Origin: CALSMU01 sp965230225
Lineage (GTDB): Bacteria; Bacteroidota; Bacteroidia; Flavobacteriales_D; Parvicellaceae
Assembly (NCBI GenBank): GCA_965230225.1
Contig: CBDDKM010000010.1
Span: 930,001 to 994,000 of the forward strand
Length of the DNA: 64,000 bases
Direction of reading: 5' to 3'
Below are positions 42,864 through 52,710 of this stretch, one piece after another (position 1 is the stretch's first letter; the number at the start of each line of letters is the position of its first letter). Position numbers and translations under genes: made by a program. Below the pieces are notes generated by a model. It made no database searches and had not been told where the DNA came from. It was given only the letters and a program-made list of their open reading frames with translations.

Positions 42864-43313
42864 ATGAGTGATGACAGCAAAAAGGACAAGGATTTCATTA
42901 ACCCCATTGATGACGACCATATAACGGACAATCCGCACTCCCTTTCATACGGTCATCACAGAGGTAGCTTACCTGTTACCCCTACTAATCAGGGTAAAAT
43001 GAAAAGCAAAGCCTTATCTGCTATGGAACACCAAACTGACATTCAGTTAGAGCAGATTAAGGAGCAAATGCGTTTACTGGCACAACAAGCCAATAAAATC
43101 CAACAAAGAGTTGATGTTTCAGAGCGAATCTATGGAGCTGAAATGAGGTTTGAACCATTAATTAATCATGTATACCACCTCTATCAAAAGAAAGATGAGA
43201 AACACCTACTATCGCTAATTGCTCCTAATGCCTGGGGAAGAAAAGGATGCCCTTACACCTTTGTTGCTACGGTTAGATTACTGGCAGATCACACCTGGGA
43301 CGTTCTGGATTAA
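42864..43313 (+). CDS. DUF2452 protein
   Basis: 149 residues of the DUF2452 family. Characteristic are the N-terminal NPIDDDHITDNPHSLSYGHH, a coiled-coil helix (LEQIKEQMRLLAQQANKIQQRV), RFEPLINHVYHLYQKKDEKHLLSLIAPNAWG, and the final TFVATVRLLADHTWDVL. No signal peptide, so cytoplasmic. Function unknown. It meets the next convergent gene end to end. Confidence 0.75.
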   Translation: MSDDSKKDKDFINPIDDDHITDNPHSLSYGHHRGSLPVTPTNQGKMKSKALSAMEHQTDIQLEQIKEQMRLLAQQANKIQQRVDVSERIYGAEMRFEPLINHVYHLYQKKDEKHLLSLIAPNAWGRKGCPYTFVATVRLLADHTWDVLD

Positions 43314-43571
43314 TTAGCCTCCTACTTTTTCTAAATTATCCAGAGCATAAGTATATTGCTCTTCAAATTCCTTCGCTGAGATAATTTCCCACATTTCATT
43401 TTCATTCTTAAGCATATCCTGCACCCTTATCATTTCCGGGTATTGTATTGCCTCTACTGAATGCAATAAATACTTCTGTCCCATTAGTGTTAGCTCGTCA
43501 AAACTCTTTTCAGAGTTGATCCTAAAATAGGTCTTGATCTTTTTGTATTTTCGATACTGAGGAAACTCCAC
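43314..43571 (-). CDS. Small hypothetical protein
   Basis: 85 residues, starting at GTG 43571. Rich in Lys, Glu and Tyr with two likely helices. No signal peptide or family I recognise. The coding frame fits exactly between the DUF2452 stop and the next divergent start, which supports it being real. Confidence 0.5.
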   Translation of the reverse strand: MEFPQYRKYKKIKTYFRINSEKSFDELTLMGQKYLLHSVEAIQYPEMIRVQDMLKNENEMWEIISAKEFEEQYTYALDNLEKVGG

Positions 43572-43591
43572 GATGTAAATTTCCCCATTTT

Positions 43592-45667
43592 ATGAAATAT
43601 ATCCTAACACTTTCCTTCATTATAGCAACGTTAATTACTCATGCACAGGAAAAACAATTGGTCATGTACACCAACGTTGTACACCCCAACGGGCATTTTG
43701 AATTTCAATTAAACAAGTACGACAAACCAAATGAAGTTCTTAATCTATACACAGATTCACTAAAAAGATACTCCATCCCATTCTCTGTGCACCACAACTT
43801 GATAGAAACTATTCTTCGACAGTTAAAAAATGGAAATGTTCAGGCTTATATCGCAGATCAAAACTCAGGAAAACTTCACCCTGAGGACCATTTTAAAACT
43901 CCCATCCCCAAAGAATACTTCAGTGAAGAAAACATTGATCAATTACCCGATCAAGAATTGGTAAGCCTCCTTTACCTGGTAGAAGAATACCCTGTTTATG
44001 ACGATGAAACCTACGAACAGGTTTACAACGAAGAAACAGGTGGTCTGATGTACGAAAAATACATTGATCCTTACATTACGTTTGAATATACCTCTTTAAC
44101 TTTTTACGAAAACTGGATCTTTACTAACGGCTCATTATCCAAAGAAACCATTGGGTATTCTGTTAATGTAAATCGACTCAATCCGGAAACCGGAAACATT
44201 GATGGAGTAAAACCATTGTTTTTTATTTACAATCAACCCACTACCAACCCCAACCTCTTGGTTGAAAACATTCATTCCATCACTGATATTTACAAGGACA
44301 AGAATAAAAATGAATTGAACTGGTGGACCAATGAACTATCCAAACCATTAAAACAAACCATTGCGGAGAGTTTATTAAATACTAAAACAGATTTATTCTC
44401 TCCATTCCCTCCCTATCTAAAGCTTACTAAAGATCAGGTTATACACCAAATGAACTTCTTTGATGAGTTTGAGGTGTACGATGATTATGGTGATGTAATT
44501 TACGACCCCATGACGGGCGAGGTCAAAATGTTTCTAGATACCATACCGGTTAATTATCAGGATATAGATCGCCTTGAATTTATCGAAGACTGGTTTTTTG
44601 ACACAACTTCACTATCCATAAAAAAAGACATTAAGGGAGTTATTCCACATAAAACTTATGAGTCGAAAGAAGAAGACCTTCCTTTCTTCCGGTTAAAAAC
44701 AGAACCAATGTTCCTGATTAAACGAAAAGACATCTCCTCTAACATTGGAGATACAAAAGTTAATCATGTTAACCACATCAGGCATTTTTTCCCGGAAATG
44801 TCCGACTCGTTAATTGATGAGTTAAGAATCTATCCTAAATGGCACAGCAAACTAAATATAGATACTACCCTTTCCAGTACGGTTAAGAATAAGTACTTTG
44901 AAAGTTCTTCTACTAATGAGTTATTTTATAATTGGGAATGGTTTTCTAATACATTCCGCAAAGCCCCTCTCTCCCACAGAGATTCTTTAAATGGATACTC
45001 TTACGATATGCCCAAGTATGATAAAAATGGAGAGGAAATGTACGATGAAGTTACCGGGGATATAATAATAGAGTACTTCACCGAACCGTATACGAACAAG
45101 GATATTGCTACATTAAATTTCGTAGAAAACTGGCAATACAACTTCTCCGAAAATAAGTTCCATAAAGAAATTGTTTATCAGGGTGTGGAGATTTTACACC
45201 GACAGGACGATGCCGGAACCATTATAGGACTAAAGCCATTGATGCATGCAAAGAAAACTTCGGTTAATGAGTGGACTCCACTTGTTAAAGAAAGCAAATA
45301 CCAATATTACTTCTTTGAACCAACGGAAAACTCCTTCCGAAATTATGATAATTATAGCCACAAAATTTACCCTCACGAAAGAGAACAATTGATTAATGGC
45401 CTATTAGAAAACGTACGCCTAAAGAAAGCTACTGCCATTAATTGCAGAACAGGAAAAAAACTAAAACCAAAGGAATTTAAAGATCATATAGGAACCATTA
45501 ATTATTTGGAATACCCTTCCCTACGTTTCTCAGAAGATATATTTTACAATCCTTCTACCTTTAACTTTAAGAAAGAGGTAAAATCAATAACTTTGTATCG
45601 CATAATTAATGAAGGTGATCATCTAAAGGAAATTCCCTGGATCACAATAGAAATGAGCCAAAATTAA
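43592..45667 (+). CDS. Secreted protein of repeated GldN-like modules
   Basis: 691 residues with signal peptide ending THAQ. The protein is an internal repeat: the core L-x-F-x-E-x-W-x-F occurs at 169-177 (LTFYENWIF), 328-336 (LEFIEDWFF), 508-516 (LNFVENWQY) and, weaker, 644-652. Before the first three cores stands a YD..TG-type turn (NEETGG, DPMTGE, DEVTGD) and after them G-x-KPLF-type strands. The first unit is also preceded by a helix with LKNGNVQAY. This arrangement matches the C-terminal half of GldN/PorN (EDWFFD...GI.P...KPLFW). GldN forms the periplasmic ring of the type IX secretion motor with GldK. A role as ring partner or adaptor is inference. Translationally coupled to the next TPR gene (TAATG). 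Confidence 0.6.
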   Translation: MKYILTLSFIIATLITHAQEKQLVMYTNVVHPNGHFEFQLNKYDKPNEVLNLYTDSLKRYSIPFSVHHNLIETILRQLKNGNVQAYIADQNSGKLHPEDHFKTPIPKEYFSEENIDQLPDQELVSLLYLVEEYPVYDDETYEQVYNEETGGLMYEKYIDPYITFEYTSLTFYENWIFTNGSLSKETIGYSVNVNRLNPETGNIDGVKPLFFIYNQPTTNPNLLVENIHSITDIYKDKNKNELNWWTNELSKPLKQTIAESLLNTKTDLFSPFPPYLKLTKDQVIHQMNFFDEFEVYDDYGDVIYDPMTGEVKMFLDTIPVNYQDIDRLEFIEDWFFDTTSLSIKKDIKGVIPHKTYESKEEDLPFFRLKTEPMFLIKRKDISSNIGDTKVNHVNHIRHFFPEMSDSLIDELRIYPKWHSKLNIDTTLSSTVKNKYFESSSTNELFYNWEWFSNTFRKAPLSHRDSLNGYSYDMPKYDKNGEEMYDEVTGDIIIEYFTEPYTNKDIATLNFVENWQYNFSENKFHKEIVYQGVEILHRQDDAGTIIGLKPLMHAKKTSVNEWTPLVKESKYQYYFFEPTENSFRNYDNYSHKIYPHEREQLINGLLENVRLKKATAINCRTGKKLKPKEFKDHIGTINYLEYPSLRFSEDIFYNPSTFNFKKEVKSITLYRIINEGDHLKEIPWITIEMSQN

Positions 45668-46266
45668 TGACCATTCAAGACATAATAGATCAAGCTGACG
45701 CTGCCCAAAAAGAAGGTAATTTCCAGAAGGCCTACGAGCTATATACTAAAGCCATCGAAGTGCTTCCTGCTGCCGACTTGTATTCGGAAAGAGGAGTTGT
45801 TCTTTTCCACCTCAACAGACTGGAAGACTCTCTAAAGGATATGGACAAAGCAGTAGAATATCAGCCAGATTATGGTTATCGATACTCCAGTAGGGCCTAC
45901 ATTAAAGCCAACATGGGCATGGTAAAAGAGGCCATTGAAGATTACGAAAAATGCATTGAACTGGAACCGGACGACTCCCTGGCCTATAACAACATGGGAT
46001 TACTCATGGAAAAGTTAGGTTGGCAACAACAAGCTGAAAAGAACTTTAATAAAGCAGATAAACTAGAAGGGATTCCCGAAAAGAAAAAACCTTCTACTCC
46101 ACCAACTACCAATCCCCCTAAACAAGAATCCACGGGCCAGGAACCTTTAAACGAAATTGATCCTGATGTTACCAAAGGAAGAATTATTAAGGACGTTTTT
46201 ACCAAAAAAGAAAGCTTCAAAGAGTTTATTCAATTCATTAAATCCGGGTTTAAACTGAAAGAATGA
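45667..46266 (+). CDS. TPR protein
   Basis: 199 residues, no signal peptide. Three consecutive TPR units (KEGNFQKAYELYTKAIEVLP, LEDSLKDMDKAVEYQPDYG, VKEAIEDYEKCIELEPDDSL) then a Pro/Lys-rich linker (about 135-165) and a helical tail. Probably a cytoplasmic interaction scaffold. Its start codon overlaps the stop of the GldN-like gene, so the two are produced together. Confidence 0.7.
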   Translation: MTIQDIIDQADAAQKEGNFQKAYELYTKAIEVLPAADLYSERGVVLFHLNRLEDSLKDMDKAVEYQPDYGYRYSSRAYIKANMGMVKEAIEDYEKCIELEPDDSLAYNNMGLLMEKLGWQQQAEKNFNKADKLEGIPEKKKPSTPPTTNPPKQESTGQEPLNEIDPDVTKGRIIKDVFTKKESFKEFIQFIKSGFKLKE

Positions 46267-46273
46267 TTCTTCA

Positions 46274-49030
46274 ATGAAATCTTTCCTTTCAGAAATAGTA
46301 GATCATCTTTTTAATTCCTACCAACCGGAGGAATTGCAAGACATTGCACTAGTAATGCCTTCTAGAAGGTCCGGCCTTCACTTAAAAACAGAAATTGCTC
46401 AAAGAATAGATCAGCATATCTGGGCACCCGAAATAATTACTCTTGATGATTTTTTATCCGGGCTCCACGAACAGGAACCCATCGACTCTATCTCAGTTCA
46501 CTTCGAGCTGTATACCTGCTATAAAACCCTGTTCGAAAATGCCGGGAATTTTGATTCATTCCATTCCTGGTCCAGTCAAATATTAAACGATTTTAACGAA
46601 ATAGATCGTTACCTCCTATCTCAAAAAGATGTATTCAAAAACTTAAAAGATATTAAAGAAATTGAGTCGTGGAGTTTTAATGCAGAAGAATTAAGCGAAG
46701 GACAAAAGAAATTCTTAGAGTTTTGGGAAAAGCTGGGAGAATTATACGTTCTCTTTTACCGACACTTATCGCAAAAAGGATTCTGTACCCATGGTAAAAT
46801 TTACAAGGATATTGCCTCTTCCCCAGAGAAGTACCTGGGTAAAATAAGCCACAAGCAAATCTATTTTATCGGGTTCAATGCTCTATCGAAAAGTGAACAA
46901 ACCATCTTTTCTTACTTAAACAGTTTGGGAAAAGCTCAAGTTTTCTGGGATATTGACCAGTATTACATGAATGACCGTCTACAAGAAGCCGGTAATTTCA
47001 TTAGAGGATACAAAAATTGGAATTCGGAAGCTTTCGAAAAAGTACCCAACAACTTGATTCAGGAAGATAAAAACATCTTTATTCATCCTGCCAGCACCAA
47101 CCTCAACCAAGTGGTAACTGCAGCAAAAATCCTTGGGCAAAAGCCAGATTTTTCTCACCATAAAAGTGCTTTACTTCTGGCAGATGAACAGTTGCTTCAA
47201 CCCATGTTGAATGCACTACCGGAATCCATCGATCGATTAAACATTACCATGGGGTATTCGTTGCGAAACACCCTTTCCATGGAATTATTGGATACCCTTT
47301 TTGAAATTAAAATAAACAGTAAAAGATTTCAATCCTCCAGAAAAAACACCATCTATTATAAAGACCTGTTTAAGTTCCTGGAACACCCACTAGTTTATCA
47401 GTACCTGGAAACCAAATCCATCGATAGCGAAAAAATAGTAAGTCATTTCACTCGATTTAACTACTCCTTTATTACCAGGCAAAATTTGGCTGAAGTATCA
47501 AATGATCAGGGAGAACTGTTTGACATACTATTCTTTAATGGTAGCGAAACTATAAAGGCTTTGATCCAGAGTATTTCAGACTTTCTAAACAAAGTTAGGC
47601 TTACCCTACTGGAAAGTGAATACTCCACCATAGAAGTGGAAGCTCTTTACAAGATTATTTCTACCCTGAACAAAATTGAAATCCTTAACCAACAATACGG
47701 TTACCTGGAAACCATTGAAGGAACCAGAAAACTATTTGGAATTGTAGGAAAAGACGAGAAACTTTCCTTTTATGGAGAACCGTTGGAAGGGTTACAAATG
47801 ATGGGACTATTGGAAAGTCGTGCCATCGATTTTGAAAATGTAATTCTTTTATCGTGCAATGAAAAATTCTTACCTGGAGTGCATGCCCAAAATTCTTTCA
47901 TCCCACACGATTTAAAGGTTTATCTGGGTCTTCCTACTAAACACGATAGAGAAGCTATTTTCTCCTATTACTTTTATCGTTTGTTTCACCGTTCTAAAAA
48001 CATTCATTTAGTGTACAATAACGGTTTACCCAACGAATTAGATAGCAACGAAATAAGCAGGTACCTTATTCAGGTAAGCAATGAGTTACCTCAAGAAGTA
48101 AAAACCATCGAACACTCATTTGCCTGGAGCAATGAGAACAGGAGTGGACAAGTAGAAAAAGAACCCTCTACCCTATTAAAAATTGATCAGTTTATTGAAA
48201 AAGGGATTTCCCCATCTGCACTAAACGGCTATTTGGCTTGTCCACAAGATTTTTACTACAAGTACTTACTTAGAATTAGTGAAAAAGAAGCCCTAGAAGA
48301 AAACATTGAAGCCAGTACTCTGGGGGATATCGTACACAAAGTATTGGAAGACCTGTATGAGGCTCACCTACCTATTATTACAGAAAGTAAGGTGGACCTA
48401 ATGATGAAGGATTATGAGGCTTTAACAGAAAAGCAATACAACGAACATTTCCCTTCGAAGAACTATAGATACGGTAAGAACTTACTTCAGTATAAAATGG
48501 CATTGAAATCCATTAAAGAGTTCCTTACCAGAGAAAAAAAATCCATTAAAGCTAATGGACCAATAGAAATTCTTGGGCTCGAAATGGAGTTAAAAACCTC
48601 CTTGGAAATAGAAACCGAAGATGGGGTAAAGCAAGCCATATTAAAAGGGAAAGCGGATAGAATTGATAAACAGAATGGAAAAATCAGAATTATCGATTAT
48701 AAATCCGGTTTTGTTAAACCTGATCAGGTAAATACCTCTTCCATTTCTAAAGTATTCGACAAAGCTAAAGCCTGTCAGTTGCTTTTCTATACCTACCTGT
48801 ATTTTAGAAATCACCCGGATGTAATGGTTGATTCAGGTATTATTTCCATGAGAAACCTCAAGGCAGGATTTATTAAATATGAGTTAAAAGAAAACCGAAA
48901 ATCAGTAGAATTAAACGAAATGCATTTAGCGGAATTTGAGCTTAAATTGATTGAGGTTATTCAAGAAATGTACGATAGCAGCCTACCATTTACTCACAGT
49001 CCTGATGCTAAATATTGTATGATGTGCTAG
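46274..49030 (+). CDS. AddB/RecB-like nuclease with PD-(D/E)XK domain
   Basis: 918 residues. The N-terminal two thirds have the fold pattern of an inactivated UvrD-like helicase as in AddB (ALVMPSRRSGLHL where a Walker A would be, then APEIITLDDFL). The C-terminal nuclease domain shows SALNGYLACPQDFYYKYLL, LGDIVHKVLEDLY, KGKADRIDKQNGKIRIIDYKSG, where the Asp of KADRID and the DYK form the catalytic site. It probably forms a RecBCD/AddAB-like end-resection complex. In AddB and Cas4 a Cys at ACP and three at the end bind an iron-sulphur cluster; here the protein ends right after CMMC, so the last Cys is absent. Seven bases after the TPR gene. Confidence 0.8.
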   Translation: MKSFLSEIVDHLFNSYQPEELQDIALVMPSRRSGLHLKTEIAQRIDQHIWAPEIITLDDFLSGLHEQEPIDSISVHFELYTCYKTLFENAGNFDSFHSWSSQILNDFNEIDRYLLSQKDVFKNLKDIKEIESWSFNAEELSEGQKKFLEFWEKLGELYVLFYRHLSQKGFCTHGKIYKDIASSPEKYLGKISHKQIYFIGFNALSKSEQTIFSYLNSLGKAQVFWDIDQYYMNDRLQEAGNFIRGYKNWNSEAFEKVPNNLIQEDKNIFIHPASTNLNQVVTAAKILGQKPDFSHHKSALLLADEQLLQPMLNALPESIDRLNITMGYSLRNTLSMELLDTLFEIKINSKRFQSSRKNTIYYKDLFKFLEHPLVYQYLETKSIDSEKIVSHFTRFNYSFITRQNLAEVSNDQGELFDILFFNGSETIKALIQSISDFLNKVRLTLLESEYSTIEVEALYKIISTLNKIEILNQQYGYLETIEGTRKLFGIVGKDEKLSFYGEPLEGLQMMGLLESRAIDFENVILLSCNEKFLPGVHAQNSFIPHDLKVYLGLPTKHDREAIFSYYFYRLFHRSKNIHLVYNNGLPNELDSNEISRYLIQVSNELPQEVKTIEHSFAWSNENRSGQVEKEPSTLLKIDQFIEKGISPSALNGYLACPQDFYYKYLLRISEKEALEENIEASTLGDIVHKVLEDLYEAHLPIITESKVDLMMKDYEALTEKQYNEHFPSKNYRYGKNLLQYKMALKSIKEFLTREKKSIKANGPIEILGLEMELKTSLEIETEDGVKQAILKGKADRIDKQNGKIRIIDYKSGFVKPDQVNTSSISKVFDKAKACQLLFYTYLYFRNHPDVMVDSGIISMRNLKAGFIKYELKENRKSVELNEMHLAEFELKLIEVIQEMYDSSLPFTHSPDAKYCMMC

Positions 49031-50163
49031 TGCTTATCTGAATAATACACCAATTCTTCCAGACCTCTTCCTTCAAAATAATCTTTGGTCCATTTTTTAG
49101 CTTGCTCTCTTGTAAAATCAAAGTAATTGCCCTTCTTCATTTTATAAATAAGGTATTCTTCTTTTTTAGAAAGAGAACCATCGATGATCATTCCAAAAAG
49201 CATCAGTTTTGAAAAACCAGATTTTGTAAGATCAGAGCTCTCTTCAATCCTCTTCAAAAACTGCGGATCGTATTGGTGTTCAGGGTCAATGTTTTGTCCA
49301 AACTCCTTTAACATAGTAACCGACAACAGGTAGTGATTGTAATGGAAGGTTCGCTTAACAATAGCGATGTAATCCAATATATAGTACAGCTCCTTAATGA
49401 ACTCTGGGTTATCTTTTTGTTCTCTCACTAACTCTCTGGCAAGCTCTTTTATTATTGGAGCCGCCATTACCCTTACTCTGGTTTCGTTCATCACCCGGTT
49501 TGCCGCCCAGGCATTCCAAAACGCATAAACCGGAACTCCCGCAAGATCCACCAATATTCTCAATGCATACCTCCCCAGGAACCTTCTCACTATCAACTTA
49601 AACAGCATATTGGTTAAAGCTGCCTTCATTAAATTAAAAAGAGTAAAGGCAAGAAGTTGTAATTTGGTTAACCCAACAAATGGGTTGATCCCTAATGCAG
49701 TCTGGCTTTTCTGCTTACGCTCCAACCCAACCGCAATTAATGCATTAACATCTGATTCATAATGAGGCTCTTTAGGGTCGGGATAACCACAAGTTTGTGC
49801 TATTCTCTGAACTGCCGAAATATTAAAAGAAGTAAGAATGGCAATCTCAATAATTACAAGTACCAAGCTATACACCAAAAAGATTATGGGCACATCATAA
49901 TACTCGTCCAAATAAGGTACCCAAACATGGGTATCAACAAACCATTCCGGCCATGCATATTTCGGTAGATAAAGCACCAATATGGCAATAGCTCCGGTAA
50001 GTCCGGCTTTCCAGAAAGTTTGATTGCGAATTCTTTTTAACTCTGCTTGCTCTTGCTCATTTAAGATATGATGACGATCGTCGGAAGAGTATGAACCTTT
50101 TTTGGTAAGTCGCTTATAAACATACCGTTCCAGTCGATTCTTTTTTTTCTTCTCTGTCATCAA
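49027..50163 (-). CDS. Membrane protein of unknown function
   Basis: 378 residues. A basic N-terminus (KKKKNRLERYVYKRLTKKG), two helices (about 52-70 and 92-115), then a cytoplasmic middle and C-terminal helical domain; DGSLSKKEEYLIYKMKKGNY resembles TerB-like or EF-hand-like helical modules, but only weakly. Hydrophobic stretch FVGLTKLQLLAFTLFNLMKAALTN may be amphipathic. I do not recognise the family with certainty. It overlaps the end of the AddB-like gene by four bases. Confidence 0.55.
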   Translation of the reverse strand: MMTEKKKKNRLERYVYKRLTKKGSYSSDDRHHILNEQEQAELKRIRNQTFWKAGLTGAIAILVLYLPKYAWPEWFVDTHVWVPYLDEYYDVPIIFLVYSLVLVIIEIAILTSFNISAVQRIAQTCGYPDPKEPHYESDVNALIAVGLERKQKSQTALGINPFVGLTKLQLLAFTLFNLMKAALTNMLFKLIVRRFLGRYALRILVDLAGVPVYAFWNAWAANRVMNETRVRVMAAPIIKELARELVREQKDNPEFIKELYYILDYIAIVKRTFHYNHYLLSVTMLKEFGQNIDPEHQYDPQFLKRIEESSDLTKSGFSKLMLFGMIIDGSLSKKEEYLIYKMKKGNYFDFTREQAKKWTKDYFEGRGLEELVYYSDKH

Positions 50164-50219
50164 ACACTAATATAAATATTTGAATTGAAAGGTAGCATAT
50201 TGATGAAAAATATGACAAC

Positions 50220-50253
50220 AAAAAATGCCTTGCTGAAATCAATCAACAAGGCA
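50220..50253 (-). terminator. Terminator after purB
   Basis: On the minus strand TGCCTTG, a 14-base loop and CAAGGCA are followed by six T, 24 bases after the purB stop. Confidence 0.8.
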
Positions 50254-50277
50254 TCAATTTATTTAATTAGAATTGTC

Positions 50278-51630
50278 TTAAACCAAGTTAACTCCAGTAT
50301 AATTACTTGGACTAATTTGCTTTAACTCCTCTTTAATATCATCGTTTACATCTAACCCTTCTACAAACTCTGCAATAGTAGTTGCATTAATCCCCTCATT
50401 GGTTCTGGTTAATGCTTTTAAAGCTTCGTAAGGATTAGGATAAGCTTCTCTTCTTAGTACTGTTTGAATCGCCTCTGCAACAACTGCCCAATTGTTCTCA
50501 AGATCCGCTGCAATGGCATCTTCATTTAACAACAACTTATTCAGTCCTTTCTTTAAAGAAGCAAATGCCAGCACACTGTGTGCAATAGGTACACCCACGT
50601 TTCTAAGCACTGTACTATCTGTTAAGTCTCTTTGAAGTCTGGACACAGGTAATTTAGCTGCTAAATGCTCAAATAAAGCATTAGCAATACCAATGTTCCC
50701 TTCCGAGTTTTCAAAATCAATCGGATTTACCTTATGCGGCATTGCTGAAGATCCAACTTCGCCAGCTTTAATTTTTTGCTTGAAATAGTCCATCGAAATG
50801 TAGGTCCACATATCGCGGTCCAAATCCAATAGGATGTTATTAATTCTCTTCATGGCATCAAATAATGCTGCCAGATTATCGTAGTGCTCAATCTGGGTTG
50901 TAGTTTGCGACCTTGTAATTAACAATTTATCAGAAAGGAAATTGTTAGCAAAATCTACCCAATTGATTTCAGGATAAGCTACATGATGAGCATTAAAATT
51001 ACCTGTTGCTCCTCCAAATTTTGACGAAAATGGAATGGACTTTAATTGAGCCAACTGAATGTTCAATCTCTCAACAAATACCTTAACCTCTTTACCCAAT
51101 CTGGTTGGAGATGCAGGCTGACCATGAGTTCTTGCCAACATTGAGATTTCTTTCCAATCGTTAGATAAGTTCTCTAACAATGCAATGATCTCTTCGATAG
51201 CTGGGTAATACACTTCTTCCAATGCATCTTTAATAGATCTTGGAACCGATGTATTATTGATGTCCTGAGAAGTTAACCCGAAATGAATAAACTCTTTGCT
51301 ATCTCCAATATTAAAAGCATCTAATTTTTCTTTAATGAAGTACTCTACCGCTTTTACATCGTGGTTAGTTACTTTTTCAATTTCTTTAATTCGAAGAGCA
51401 TCTTCGTCTGTAAAGTTTTGGTAAAGTGCTCTTAACTGAGGGAATAATGACGAATCAAAATCCGCTAACTGTGGCAATGGAAGCTCGCACAATGCAATAA
51501 AATATTCTACCTCCACTAAAACTCTATATTTAATCAACGCCGATTCGGAAAAATACTCTCCCAAGCGATCTGTAACTCTTCTGTATCTCCCGTCTATTGG
51601 GCTAATTGCGTTTAAGGTTGACAACCCCAT
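50278..51630 (-). CDS. purB: Adenylosuccinate lyase
   Basis: 450 residues. It cleaves adenylosuccinate and SAICAR in purine synthesis, releasing fumarate. Signatures: ISPIDGRYRRVTDRL at the N-terminus, LTSQDINNT, ARTHGQPASPT (His), and the fumarase/aspartase-family loop GSSAMPHKVNPIDFENSEG with the catalytic Ser. It is the long proteobacterial-like form. Single gene with its own TAnnTTTG promoter and terminator. Confidence 0.95.
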   Translation of the reverse strand: MGLSTLNAISPIDGRYRRVTDRLGEYFSESALIKYRVLVEVEYFIALCELPLPQLADFDSSLFPQLRALYQNFTDEDALRIKEIEKVTNHDVKAVEYFIKEKLDAFNIGDSKEFIHFGLTSQDINNTSVPRSIKDALEEVYYPAIEEIIALLENLSNDWKEISMLARTHGQPASPTRLGKEVKVFVERLNIQLAQLKSIPFSSKFGGATGNFNAHHVAYPEINWVDFANNFLSDKLLITRSQTTTQIEHYDNLAALFDAMKRINNILLDLDRDMWTYISMDYFKQKIKAGEVGSSAMPHKVNPIDFENSEGNIGIANALFEHLAAKLPVSRLQRDLTDSTVLRNVGVPIAHSVLAFASLKKGLNKLLLNEDAIAADLENNWAVVAEAIQTVLRREAYPNPYEALKALTRTNEGINATTIAEFVEGLDVNDDIKEELKQISPSNYTGVNLV

Positions 51631-51665
51631 TTTTGTTTCTTTTAGTTGTTAAAAATTTTAAACCG

Positions 51666-51673
51666 CAAAAGTA
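51666..51673 (-). promoter_or_regulatory. -7 element of the purB promoter
   Basis: The minus strand reads TACTTTTG (TAnnTTTG), 35 bases upstream of the purB ATG. Confidence 0.6.
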
Positions 51674-51763
51674 CGAATTCCTCATGGTAAAAAGTAAAGA
51701 ATTCGTATTTTCAGCGATGTATTTTATGGAATTTGAGTAACAACTCAACCAAATTAATAGTTA

Positions 51764-52648
51764 ATGGCATTAGTTAAAGATTTAAAGCTTGGAGTTCAAA
51801 GTTATGTGGATGCAGTTAAGTTTATTGGCAAACACAAACTTTGGTTCTACTTTATTTTTCCAATTCTGATTTTCCTGGGGATTTATTACCTAGGGTTTAC
51901 GTTTGAATCATTAAAAGATCAAGCTTCTAGAAATCAGGACGACGATGCTGGCTTTTTTGCCACCGTTTGGGGGCTGTTTGTTTGGGGGATATTCTATGTT
52001 CTCTCTTACATGATCTTCAACTTTATGAGGTACATCCTATTGATTTTGATGTCGCCTGTATTATCGGTTGTATCGGAAAGGGTAGAAAGAATCATTACCG
52101 GAAATACGTATAAGTTTAACTTGAAACAACTTATTAAAGATATTAAGAGAACCATCAACCTTTCCATTCGTAATATGATTTGGGAACTGGGAATTGGTGC
52201 ACTGATTGCATTATCGCTATGGATCGTGGGTAAAATAATTGGCATTGATCTCGGTGTTGTAAGCACCTCTGTCATTATGATTGTAGCATTTTACTATTAT
52301 GGTTTTGGGTTCATCGATTACATGAGTGAGCGAAGAAGAATGAACATTACAGAAAGTGTAAAGTTTGTTAGGCAGCACAGAGGTTTTGCGATAGTATTAG
52401 GAACTGTGTTTACGGTTTTATTCCACTATACCAACACCTACCTTAACAGCTTAAAAGACAGTGATGGTGTTTCTGACACCTTATTCCTGGTAGTAATCGT
52501 TGCTTCTTCCATCATCATGGCCATCATTCCTATATGGACTATGGTAGCAGCTACTCTTGGAATGCACGAACTGGTTGACTTAAACACAAACCCACACGCA
52601 ATAAAATCCGAATCGAAAGAGGTAACCGATTCGGAAATAACGAATTAA
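51764..52648 (+). CDS. EI24-domain (CysZ-like) membrane protein
   Basis: 294 residues with about six hydrophobic segments (LWFYFIFPILIFLGIYYLGF, FATVWGLFVWGIFYVLSYM, NFMRYILLILMSPVLSVV, then later ones). The FPILIF...MSPVLSVVSERVE and R-rich loop match the EI24/CysZ family; CysZ imports sulphate, but Bacteroidota members are uncharacterised. No cysteine biosynthesis gene is adjacent, so transport of sulphate is not supported. It is divergent from purB. Confidence 0.7.
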   Translation: MALVKDLKLGVQSYVDAVKFIGKHKLWFYFIFPILIFLGIYYLGFTFESLKDQASRNQDDDAGFFATVWGLFVWGIFYVLSYMIFNFMRYILLILMSPVLSVVSERVERIITGNTYKFNLKQLIKDIKRTINLSIRNMIWELGIGALIALSLWIVGKIIGIDLGVVSTSVIMIVAFYYYGFGFIDYMSERRRMNITESVKFVRQHRGFAIVLGTVFTVLFHYTNTYLNSLKDSDGVSDTLFLVVIVASSIIMAIIPIWTMVAATLGMHELVDLNTNPHAIKSESKEVTDSEITN

Positions 52649-52669
52649 TCAATATAGAATTTTAATCGC

Positions 52670-52677
52670 TATATTTG
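52670..52677 (+). promoter_or_regulatory. -7 element for the PorE-like gene
   Basis: TATATTTG matches TAnnTTTG, 33 bases before the ATG at 52711. Confidence 0.5.
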
Positions 52678-52710
52678 TTATAGCAAGGAAAACTGAAATA
52701 AAAGACCGTA

